Below, one piece after another: positions 23,606 through 33,390 of a DNA stretch of 64,000 nt. The translations under genes and the position numbers were made by a program. Every line of letters starts with the position of its first letter. The first letter of the stretch is position 1. The stretch is from Epiperipatus broadwayi (Eukaryota; Onychophora; Udeonychophora; Euonychophora; Peripatidae). Where the stretch lies: assembly GCA_028023455.1 (NCBI GenBank), contig JAQFVV010006642.1, forward strand, positions 436,001 to 500,000, in the 5' to 3' direction. Under the pieces are notes generated by a model. It was given only the letters and a program-made list of their open reading frames with translations. It was not told where the DNA came from and searched no databases.

Positions 23606-25332
23606 GAAAGTATAACTGTGAAATAGCAAGGAAAGCTGTAGAAGAAAATAAAAGTCTCAAGAATGTTAAACAACATTTTGGTATTGGTAGGAAATTTATA
23701 TCTGCAATAAGAAAAAAAGATGGAATTATTACTAAAAAAAGAGATGACATCATGAAATTGGTAGAAGATTTTTATCAAGAATTATATAGTAATAAAGAAC
23801 AAGTACCTCCTATATCTATTACATCTTCCAAATTGCCCAGAATTTTAAATAAAGAAGTGAGACATGCAATTAAATGTATGAAGAAAGGAAAGGCTCCAGG
23901 AAATGATGGAATTATAATTGATATATTAAAAGAAGGAGGTGAAGAAATAGAAACAATTTTAGCAAAGTTATATACCAAATGTCTAAATGATAAAGATGTA
24001 CCGGAAGATTGGAAGAATGCAGTAATAATATTAATATTTAAAAAAGGTGATAAAGAAGATATTAGAAATTACAGACCTATCAGCCTTTTATCAGTTTTAT
24101 ATAAAATTTTTACCAAGATAATTACAACTCGTCTACAGAGAACTTTGGATTTCCACCAACCAAGAGAACAAGCTGGATTTAAAAGTGGTTTTAGTACAAT
24201 AGATCATATCCAGATATTGAGAGAAGTCATAGAAAGGACAAATGAATATGAGTTGTCATTATGTTTTGGATTTGTAGATTACGAAAAGGCATTCGATTCT
24301 ATACACATTTCTTCAGTGATTAAAGCATTGGATCATCAAGGTATACATCCAGGATATTGTCATATTTTAAAGAATATTTATAAAAATGCAATAGCAACAA
24401 TTAGATTACATAATGATACTGGAAAAATCAACATTGAGAAAGGTGTAAGGCAAGGTGACTCCATATCTCCAAAACTTTTTACAGCAGTGCTGCAAGAAGT
24501 ATTTTGTGGATTAAAATGGGAAACTAAAGGAATGAAAGCAAATAGAGAGTATTTAAGTCATTTAGATTTTGCAGATGATGTAGTTGTTTTTGCAAATAAT
24601 GCTTCAGAGCTGCAGGAAATGTTGCAGGAGTTAGCAGATGAAAGTCAAAAAGTAGGACTAAAGATAAATGTTAAAAAGACTAAAGTAATGTTTAATCGAT
24701 TTGCTCAAAATATGAAAATAAAGATTGATTATGAAGAATTAGAAGAAGTTAACAGTTACAAATACCTAGGTCAGATTATTAATACAGATGGAAACATAAT
24801 GGAGGAAATTAATCATAGAATTAAACTTGGTTGGAGTGCTTTTGGTAGAAATAACTTGATACTAAAAGGAAATATGCCTATGTGTTTGAAAAGGGAGGTT
24901 TTTAACAAATGTGTTTTACCAGTTCTTACTTATGGATCTGAGACTTGGACACTTAAAAGAAGAGCAATACAGAGACTTCAGACCACTCAAAGGAGTATGG
25001 AGAGATGTATGTTGGGAGTAACAAGAAGAGATCGAAAACGTAATGTATGGGTAAGACAACAAACAGGTGTTACTGACCTTATTGAAAAAATTAAAAGATT
25101 GAAATGGAGTTGGGCTGGACATATTGCTAGAAGAAATGATAATAGATGGACAATTGAAATTTTAAACTGGATTCCAAGAGATTGTAAAAGACCCAGAAAG
25201 AGACCACATGTGAGATGGATGGATGAAATAAGAAAGTGTGCAGGTGTGTTGTGGAAAAGAGAGGCTAAAGATCGGAGAAGATGGATTAAACTTGGAGAGA
25301 CCTTCATCCTGCAGTGTATTGATAATGGTTGA
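23590..25332 (+). pseudogene. RTE reverse transcriptase region, shifted frame
   Basis: After the single-base deletion relative to the copy at 41.3 kb, the coding frame resumes upstream of the ATG at 23,752 and is open to TGA 25,330-25,332. The 526 codons from 23,752 hold KAPGNDG, NYRPISLLSVLYK (fingers), GFVDYEKAFDSI (motif A), GVRQGDSISPKLF (motif B), the catalytic FADD box, and a C-terminal region with ETWTLKRR and WAGHIARR. All catalytic residues are present. The stop lies directly against the GATGAT tail. The ATG is internal; the native protein would be continuous with the endonuclease (about 1,000 residues). Confidence 0.9.
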
Positions 25333-25346
25333 TGATGATGATGATG
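25330..25346 (+). repeat. (TGA)n 3' tail of the RTE
   Basis: Six TGA/GAT units run from the stop codon to the downstream duplication. The copy at 41.3 kb has a related, slightly altered tail. Confidence 0.85.
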
Positions 25347-25364
25347 ATATATAAGTTTTGGCTG

Positions 25365-26900
25365 GTTTCAAACTCCTTCATAATACATTTATAATCTTAT
25401 AAATGTTAACGTTCGAGCAAAATGGGAGATCTTATTGATAGACTAACTATCAACAATGGCCCACCTTGGCTGCTAGATTTAAACCCCTACTATCCAAACA
25501 CTTTATTTGTTTTGGAGTAAACTCCAGGCACCAGCTATCTATTCAGAAGAATAAACAATGTATTTGGTCAGTAGGCTCATAATCCAGCGCTCGAAACCAT
25601 CCCATAAACTAGCCCAGTCTAATTTTAATCAGTAATAAAATGTAGAAAAAGAATTGATAAAAAGAATTGACCGACAAATAAAGTTTAATTTTAAAGACAA
25701 TTTATTAACTAACATTTACTAATGATAAACATTTTTATAAATCTATAAATAACACACACATTTTAAGTTAACATACTATGATATATTTTATGAAAGAGCA
25801 AAAATAATCGTTGACATTTAAATTATCTAACATTCACAAACACGCACATCAATAGTTCATTTTATGCATGCTTATAGAGTTTATATAATTTGAATCTTGG
25901 AATTTTTATGAATTACAGCGGTGGCTACTACATATAAATGATAATAAATAAATGTTTACCTAGGATTTTTGGAATGTGGATATTGCTTGTTGTTGGATGC
26001 TTCTGCTGCTTCTGATGGATTATATCTAACCGGTTAGATTTGGAGGTTTCTTGAAGAGATTTTGTGTGAATCCATTAGCTTTATTCTTGAAGACAGTTGA
26101 ACATTTGATGGAGGATTTCTGAGTTGTTATGCAGACATTATTTCACAGACAGGTTGGACTAAAAAGTCTGAAGCACGAGCGTATATTTCCAAAAGCTGCT
26201 CAACAATGCATTTTTGTTTCTAAATACATAATAGAAATGCACTGTTATCTCAACTGAAACAAGACTGTCATGGCAAACTAGACTGAAAAAACTCTCAATT
26301 AATTGTCCGATAAAAAATAGTCTATTTATACCTGTGATGTGTTGTCCATGTAATATCCTCCGGCAAATATCTGTTGTCGAATTTTATTGGTAATTAATCC
26401 TATGACAACGTGTTTTTGACGATTGTTTAATTAGTAGTAGCTATTTCAAAACGTGTTGTTTTTATATCTTTAGTAGCTCACCGCTGTGTTTTTAAATATA
26501 TTTCATTTCAATATTTATTTTCATGTGTTTTTCAATACAATTTTAACATGCATTTATTATATCTCTTTTTAACAGCTTACATTTATTTATATTCGCATGC
26601 ACATATATATTTTACTATTCTAAAATCAAAAATAGTTTTAAGATTATTTTTCTTCTTTAATTTAAATAAAGAGATTTATATATATATATATATATTTTAA
26701 ACCTTTTAAATTGTATTTCAACTAATAATAATAAACTCTTTACTTCCTTTTTATAAAACCTTTAGTTTAACTTTAATAAAAAACCCTTCCCACTTTTAAT
26801 CAATTATTTTTCAACTTTTATTTCAACTCTTTTACGGAAGATTTTTTTTATTTTAATAATTTTTTTAGACAAAATTATTTTATATACATGTGCCAATTTG
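25365..26900. repeat. Left arm of a long inverted repeat, LTR-like
   Basis: This stretch, together with about 25-40 bp left of the RTE insertion (near 22,018-22,058), is an imperfect reverse complement of 30,010-31,840. Shared blocks include CTATCCAAACACTTTATTTG, TCATAATCCAGCGCTC, CACGCACATCAATAGTTC and CGCTGTGTTTTTAAATATA. On the minus strand a TATAAATAG box (near 26,323-26,331) matches one in the right arm. No coding sequence. It could be an LTR, the inverted terminal repeat of a tyrosine-recombinase element, or another promoter-bearing repeat. A small hairpin TGTGCCAA...TTGGCACA lies at 26,889-26,911. Confidence 0.75.
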
Positions 26901-27058
26901 GCCTTGGCACAATATATATATCAATCTTCACATTGTTGTTTTTCCACTTTTTATTTTCAACTTTTAAAATCATTTGTTTCTTTACCTTTTTCTTTTAATT
27001 TTACAAAGTCCATAATATTTATTTCAATATTTTATAAAGAGTTCTTATTCCATTTCAT
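26901..27058. other. Interior of the long inverted repeat, unassigned
   Basis: AT-rich, not clearly matched on the other side. Confidence 0.4.
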
Positions 27059-28048
27059 ATAATCTTTTTGATAACTGAAACACACAAGCTTATTATATAC
27101 CTGTGTCTATATATGTAATATATAGGGTATATGAGCACAGACTTTCTCACGACCCACCACTCTCCATACTATCTCATAACACTAATACACTTGAACACAT
27201 ATATGTTGAAAAGATAAATAATCACCAATATACATATTTCATGCTAAACCAGCAATCATCAGTTGGTCCAGATTACCATCTCTACACATATATGCTATAA
27301 GTGCTCAGATATATATTAAGATAGCCAAACCTCATACTTTAATGGACAGGCTTCAATCTACACCACACTCCAACTCTTCAACTGTCCATCCAATTGAAAA
27401 TCTGATGATGGAATGCTCAAAGGCCACCCTGAGGCTGAGGTTCTTGTCACACCCATGTTGACCTAAGGCCAATCTGACCCTCACATACAGGACATAATCC
27501 ATTTTAATACATATACAAGGATGGGCAGACATCTCTACTATGTAATAACTGAAACACACCTAAGGCCAATCTGACCCCTCATGTACAGGACATAATTCAT
27601 TTATTACATAGTAGAGATGTCTGCCCAGCCTTTGTATATGTATTAAATAGATTATGTCCTGTACATGAGGGGTCAGATTGGCCTTAGGTCAACATGGATG
27701 TGACAAGAATCTCAGCCTCAGGGTGGCCTTTGAGCATTCCATCATCAGATTTTCAATTGGATGGATGGTTGAATTTTTGGAATGTGGTGTAGATTAAAGC
27801 CTGTCCATTAAAGTATGAGGTTTGGCTATCTTAATATATATCTGAACACTTATAGCATATATGTGTAGAGATGGTAATCTGGACCAACTGATAATTGCTG
27901 GTTTAGCATGAAATATGTATATTGGTGATTATTTATCTTTTCAACATATATGTGTTCAAGTGTATCAGTGTTATGAGATAGTATGGAGAGTGGTGGGTCA
28001 TGTGAATGTCTGTTCTCATATACCCTATATATTACATAATCTTTTTGA
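27059..28048. mobile_element. 964-bp foldback element with 13-bp duplication
   Basis: ATAATCTTTTTGA flanks it at 27,059-27,071 and 28,036-28,048. Inside, about 430 bp per side are near-perfect reverse complements meeting around 27,600. The left end has an extra 40 bp starting TAACTGAAACACAC; that same string occurs again at the centre (near 27,545), as if a second copy's start were trapped there. The tips carry the family block CATGACCCACCACTCTCC (and complement) but the B-box has mutated (GTCTGTTCTCATATACC). The long duplication argues for retroposition or staggered-break insertion. Short frames at each end are mirror copies and not genes. Confidence 0.88.
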
Positions 28049-28244
28049 ATAATTAAATAAAAGTTTTTCATCGAAGGGCAGCCTGATCTGCAAAAAAAAA
28101 TGCCTTAGCATCTTCTTTCTTTATACATCAAACACTTTACACCCTATGGGGGAATAAAAATTGTAGTTTAGTTTTGTCTGTCCTGATTGTATATAAATTT
28201 TTATTAAGGCAATAAAATCAATTATTCAAGGCCTTAATAGGTGT

Positions 28245-28545
28245 ATAAATATAGATGATAGCTATCAACCTTTAAGCTATCAACAATCTCAACCTGTAGT
28301 CATGGCAACCTCCTTCAGCAATAAAGATGATAATATCTTTATTTATGGTCTGATATGTTGATTTCAATTTGATCATTATTCATCTCACACTTTTTTGGTC
28401 AAGTTGCAATTTTTAATGTCTATATAAACATATCAAACCATAGATAAAGATGTTACCACCTTAAAGAAGATTGTCTTGACTAAAAGTTGAGATGGTTGAT
28501 AGCTTAAAGATTGATTGCTATTATAAACTTATATATATATAAATA
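28245..28545. repeat. Imperfect palindrome, about 300 bp
   Basis: CTTTAAGCTATCAACAATCTC (in part) near 28,270 pairs with GAGATGGTTGATAGCTTAAAG near 28,490, and TCTTTATTTATGGTCTGATATG pairs with the block near 28,430-28,455. Arms about 120 bp. No similarity to the other palindromes seen. Confidence 0.6.
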
Positions 28546-28739
28546 ACTACAACCATTAAATGTCTGTATTTTTAAATTATATAATAATAATTCAAACAAA
28601 TATATTTAACACAGTATTCAAAATTAAATAATATATTCTTTACCAGAAGTACTTTCAATTGTTTCACTGACAATCTTTTTCAACTGTTAATACAAACGTA
28701 CAAAAAATAAAAACTTGCATTACCCATCATTCAATCTAT

Positions 28740-29290
28740 TCAAATTTCCCACAATTCTGTTGTCTTTATATTAGCCGATTGTTTATTCATCAAACCACCT
28801 CTATTCCTAGATATCATCATTGCCTCTTTAATTTTACGTTTTTCACTACACCTTTCAATTTGAATAATTTTTATATCTCTATTATTAAATTTAAAACCAT
28901 AATTACATGTTTTATTATGATCAAATATAATTGATGGAGTATTCATATTTACTGAAGATATATTTTCTTTCTGTACACGTTTATATAATGTCTTATGATC
29001 ATTATATCGTTTTTGTAATGTACATTTGGATTCCCCTATATATTTTATTCCACAACCACATTCCAACATATATATAACAGAACTTAATTCAAACTTAGAA
29101 ATCTTGGCTTTGGAGTTATTTATCATATCATTTATATTATTTGAAGAGAAAAAAGAAATTCTACACAAACCACTAAAAAGTTTATAAATTAATTTAGCTT
29201 GTTGATTAGATATAAAAGGAATAGAAATCCATTTATCACTTTTTAATTTACTTAATATTTTCTTATTATTACTCTTATTTTGATTATATT
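28740..29290 (-). pseudogene. Penelope-like GIY-YIG endonuclease, C-terminal part
   Basis: On the minus strand the frame is open from the pair junction (near 29,290) to the stop at 28,740, about 180 codons, with no ATG at the 5' end because the copy is truncated. Linker residues WISIPFISNQQAKLIYKLF are followed by the nuclease block VIYMLECGCGIKYIGES, then QKRYNDHK with the expected Arg and His, and KRKIKEAM, which has the Glu. The CxC inside the first strand is typical of Penelope-like enzymes. This nuclease nicks target DNA to prime reverse transcription; the RT domain is missing. A relative sits at 59.6 kb. Confidence 0.88.
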
Positions 29291-29830
29291 TTGTAATTAC
29301 AAAATATAATCAAAATAAGAGTAATAATAAGAAAATATTAAGTAAATTAAAAAGTGATAAATGGATTTCTATTCCTTTTATATCTAATCAACAAGCTAAA
29401 TTAATTTATAAACTTTTTAGTGGTTTGTGTAGAATTTCTTTTTTCTCTTCAAATAATATAAATGATATGATAAATAACTCCAAAGCCAAGATTTCTAAGT
29501 TTGAATTAAAGTTCTGTTATATATATGTTGGAATGTGGTTGTGGAAAAGCATATATAGGGGAATCTCACATGAAGAAAGAATAAGACATTATATAAACGT
29601 GTACAGAAAGAAAATAGATCTTCAGTAAATATGAATACTCCATCAATTATATTTGATCATAATAAAACATGTAATTATGGTTTTAAATTTAATTTTAATA
29701 GAGATATAAAAATTATTCAAATTGAAAGGTGTAGTGAAAAACGTAAAATTAAAGAGGCAATGATGATATCTAGTGAATAGCAGGTGGTTGATGAATAAAC
29801 AAACAGCTAATATAAAGACAACAGAATTGT
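29291..29830 (+). pseudogene. Second, frameshifted GIY-YIG copy
   Basis: Mirror image of the previous entry. An extra A near 29,508 (TTAAAGTTC against TTAAGTTC) shifts the frame just before the VIYMLEC block, so the frame from about 29,425 runs into unrelated residues and stops at 29,628. Several further small changes, including a TAG near 29,780, show independent decay. Confidence 0.85.
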
Positions 29831-30009
29831 GGGAAATTTGAATAGATTGAATGATGGGTAATGCAAGTTTTTATTTTTTGTACGTTTGTATTAACAGTTG
29901 AAAAAGATTGTCAGTGAAACAATTGAAAGTACTTCTGGTAAATAATATATTATTTAATTTTGAATACTGTGTTAAATATATTTGTTTGAATTATTATATA
30001 TATATATAT

Positions 30010-31840
30010 TGTAATGGTCAGATTCATCTATCTTGCTAACACACTGCAGAATTCAAACCCTAAATATGAAAATAGTATGTAAAAGTTTAGGAGTTCTTTT
30101 TTATTGCTGTCGAAAACGTAAATTTAAAAGTCAAAGAGTTTTTGAAATAAAAGTTACAATTAATCAAAAGAGGGGAGGGGGATTGTTTTAGAAATGTCAA
30201 ACTAAAAGTTTTAAGTTTAAAGAGTTTTGCTAGAAACAATTAATTCATAGTTATGTAAAATTAAAAGAAGTTAAAGAGTTTTTTTATTATTATTATTAGT
30301 GGAAATATAACTTAAAGTTTAAAAATATAAATCTCTTTTTATGTAAGTTAGGAAAAAAAGGTCATCTTAAAAACTAAATAATGAATGATTGTTAATAAAA
30401 TATACATGTGCATAAATAACGAATGCTTGTTAATAAAATATATATGTGTGATTATAAATATTGCATAAATATGTGTGTGTTAAAATGAAATAAAGAAAAA
30501 TTATATTTAAAAACACAGCGATGCGACTAATCAAAAATGTAAAAACAACACATTTGCGATAGCTGTTAATTGATATCTCCAACAACAAGATTAAAAGCTT
30601 ATCTCAAAGGAATGCAATTAAAACAAGGAAATAACTTCGACAACAGATATAGCTGGAGGATATCAAAATGACAACATGTCTTATGTATAAATAGTCAAAT
30701 CTATTCAGTTCAGTTTTAGTTTTGATCAGTCAATCTATGAGTTCAATTTGTCAATCAGTCATACAGTGTTAATAGCTTCATTGGAACATACGATGAACTT
30801 CAAACCTTGTCCAAATACTAGTACTCTGCCTGAGATGAAATAGAAGCCACCCAATAAGTGAGAGCCACTCAAGTATCTATTGTTTTAATAATAATAGTGC
30901 CACGAAATAAATAACCATCCTCAACCTTAATAAAAGAAGTAACCAGGATCATCAATCAACAGGAATCCTTCACAGAAGTGTCAAACCAGCTGTCTGGTAA
31001 TAAAACAATTCAGAAACACATTGGAAACACAGGAAGCAAACAACCAAAATCTCCATGCTCCAAAAACCTAGGTATTTAATAACTTTCTTATTTCCATTTA
31101 TAAATTCAAAGTAGTCATTGCCACCCATAAAGCCACCAGAGTCAGTAGTAAAGGAATTCTATCGACGCATAAAGAACTATTGATGTGCGTGTTGGTTTGA
31201 ATGCCCTATATTTAATATTTATCATACTATTTAATATTTTGTCATTTAACGTTGTTAGATTATATTTTCATGTGTATTTAAGATGTATGTGCATGATCAT
31301 AATATATAAGTGCCTTAAATGTTTATGTTAATTAGAAAATATCTAAAGTAGTTTAAAACTTTAATAATTAGTGTTAATTAAAATAAACTGTCTTTTAAAC
31401 TTAAAGCTTTATTTTGTCAGTCAATTCTTTTTGCCACTAGTTAAGGAATAACTTGTTATTGAATTAAAAAAAAAATAGACTGAGCTAGTTAAGGGATTTT
31501 TTGAGCGCTGGATTATGAGTCTACTGTCCAAACATGTTAGTTTTAGACTAGCTGGCGCCCAGGGTTTACTCCAAAACAAATAAAGTGTTTGGATAGTAGG
31601 GGTTGAATCTAGCAGTCAAGGTGGGCCACGATCTGGAAATGTGATTGTGTTATGCATTGCATAGCTCTGTCTGATCGTGGATATTATTGACAGCTCTGCT
31701 ATCAATAGTATTCTCCACTCTGCTAGAATGTGCAGGTTCATTCACGTCATATTTGTAATATAAGATTATAAATTTATTATAAATAAGGTTGAAACTCAGC
31801 TAAACCAAGCTTGCAGGGTAAGTATGATCATCAACGGATC
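30010..31840. repeat. Right arm of the long inverted repeat, LTR-like
   Basis: Reverse complement partner of 25,365-26,900. On the plus strand TATAAATAG (30,685-30,693) is followed within about 30 bp by TTCAGTTCAGTTTTAG, an initiator-like context; TATA box and neighbourhood are conserved in the other arm. Near 31,550 TGGCGCCCAGGG resembles the start of a retroviral primer binding site (TGGCGCCC fits tRNA-Lys-type sites), but the next bases do not continue the match. No gag or pol is found. I read it as a promoter-bearing retroelement terminus, class undecided. Confidence 0.7.
30685..30693 (+). promoter_or_regulatory. TATA box of the LTR-like arm
   Basis: TATAAATAG, conserved in the left arm on the opposite strand near 26,323-26,331, in otherwise diverged sequence. 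Conservation in both arms supports a pol II promoter directed away from the centre of the palindrome. Confidence 0.5.
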
Positions 31841-33074
31841 AAACCCTGCACAATATATATATATATGGAAACAATAATAAATATATTAATATATAAACAA
31901 ATAAAAGCAATACACAATTATTTGGCTACTTAGCTGTTTGTTTTTAATGTTTCAACTAAAGGTCCCATTTTCAAAAAAAAGTGAAATGAAATATTTCAGA
32001 TAAAAATCAGTTCTTTGATTAAAATATTTAAAAAAATAGCTACAATTTTATTTATATGTATATTTTACAAGAGTATATCAACAATTGTCAGCAGTTACTG
32101 TAACAAATCTAAGCAATTTTTGCTGTTTTATGAGCCAAACATTTAAAATAGAGTGCCTTTATCAAAGCATGACTATTGGACATTTGCATTAACATTAGCA
32201 TATCTGCATGCACATAATCAGAAATTAAACTAGTCACTTATTAACAATAGATGTCAGCACATTTGAATGTGTAGGTCTAGAGGTTGGCTACATAACTAGT
32301 TCTTGTTGAGAGGAATACTATTGACTCATATAATTATGGATTTCTTAGAATTAATTATATGCCAAATCTTTTTTATTTTATGTTTTTATTATTTTCTAAA
32401 CAAATAATTTTAACATCGAACATATGATCAGATTTTTTCTCATGATCTACGAACACCAAGATGTAAACAACATTGCATTTAGCACTTTTATATAGATGAT
32501 CATGTTAATTGATTCTACATTTTAATTTTGCTCATGTCTGACATTGTAAAATTGACATTCAATGTTTTATTCTGATTGGAATAGACCCTTGAATGTAGGA
32601 AATGGTAATGACTCATAAAAGTCAAAGAATGATGCTCTTCAATGTTTTTCAGTTTTAGAAATTTTCCTATTTATTTCAGACTGCATGTCTAAAAGTTGAT
32701 ATCGATATGAAAACATTTGTAAAATATAATATGGATAATGTTTAGTAAACTAATAAAGAAAAATTCCTCACAGAATTTCATCAATGCAATATTGAAAGAT
32801 TTTAATTCAAAAAACCATCATCCCAAACTTTGATGACAACAATTGCAACTTACTTTATACTTTATTAAAGTCAATTGTTTCACCTTGATTAAATGTGCAA
32901 TAGCTTTTATCCCAAGGGGGTTTGTAAAAATAAGGCATGACATTTCTGTTTCAACAGTTAGACTAATTTTCTATATATCATTTCTGAAAGATGAATATGG
33001 GGGATGCAAAAATAGGTATACAGTAATTCTTTGTCAAGAAACTCATGCACTGTTACATCATAGGGGTGAGAAGT
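31841..33074. other. Non-coding stretch, no feature seen
   Basis: AT-rich. The 87-codon frame at 32,843-33,106 has no recognised motif and I do not regard it as a gene. Confidence 0.5.
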
Positions 33075-33200
33075 TCTGTCTTGTTGCAAGTAGAAGTTTT
33101 CATTAGCCATAATTGTGGAATGACAATAATAATATAAAATATATAATAAAGAAATCAGTAACTCTTACAACTGTTATAACTACTCTCTGCCATCTCATCT
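33075..33200. repeat. Unclassified dispersed repeat, copy 1
   Basis: The block AGCCATAATTGTGGAATGAC with its flanks recurs at 36,925-37,080, about 80 percent alike by eye over some 120 bp. No coding potential or pol III boxes seen. Confidence 0.65.
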
Positions 33201-33282
33201 GTAAATATATATACACCTGGATCTCTTTTTACATGGACTTATTTAACATGATTTTGAAGTTACACGATTCATGTTTCACCGG

Positions 33283-33390
33283 AAGTCGAACTCCAATAAT
33301 GTGCTATTACTTTAAATAATAAATTTTGCGCACTTACATTATATTGAAAGTAATAGCACATTATTGTAATTCGACTTTCATCTTAGTAAT
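33283..33390. repeat. Hairpin with arms of about 38 bp
   Basis: GTCGAACTCCAATAATGTGC followed by TATTACTTT pairs with AAAGTAATAGCACATTATTG TAATTCGAC across a loop of about 25 bp. MITE remnant or the tip of a larger element. Confidence 0.65.

Larger units (their letters stand above)
22041..25364 (+). mobile_element. Full-length RTE-type LINE with perfect 18-bp TSD
   Basis: ATATATAAGTTTTGGCTG is present at 22,041-22,058 and 25,347-25,364. The 3,288 bp between them hold a 5' UTR of about 290 bp, an endonuclease-RT coding region of about 3 kb and a 3' end made of GATGAT repeats directly after the stop codon. Size (about 3.3 kb), one long ORF, nearly absent 3' UTR and short simple tail are all characteristic of the RTE clade. 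The element lies within the left arm of a long inverted repeat (see 25,365-26,900). It has one stop and one frameshift as main lesions. Confidence 0.92.
28583..30000. mobile_element. Inverted pair of Penelope-like element 3' ends
   Basis: Two copies of the same roughly 705-bp sequence are joined at their 5'-truncated ends near 29,290-29,295 and point outward. The minus copy keeps an open GIY-YIG endonuclease frame; the plus copy is the same sequence with a frameshift. Each arm ends with GAATTATTATATA or its near match. The junction is the string GTAATTACAAAATATAATC and its complement. Penelope-like elements are known to leave truncated and inverted copies; here the two copies are so similar that they probably inserted as one event. 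Confidence 0.88.

Noticed and set aside
32843-33106. Possible 87-codon gene
   Set aside because: No motif, no neighbours, and composition like the surrounding non-coding DNA; partly overlaps a dispersed repeat.
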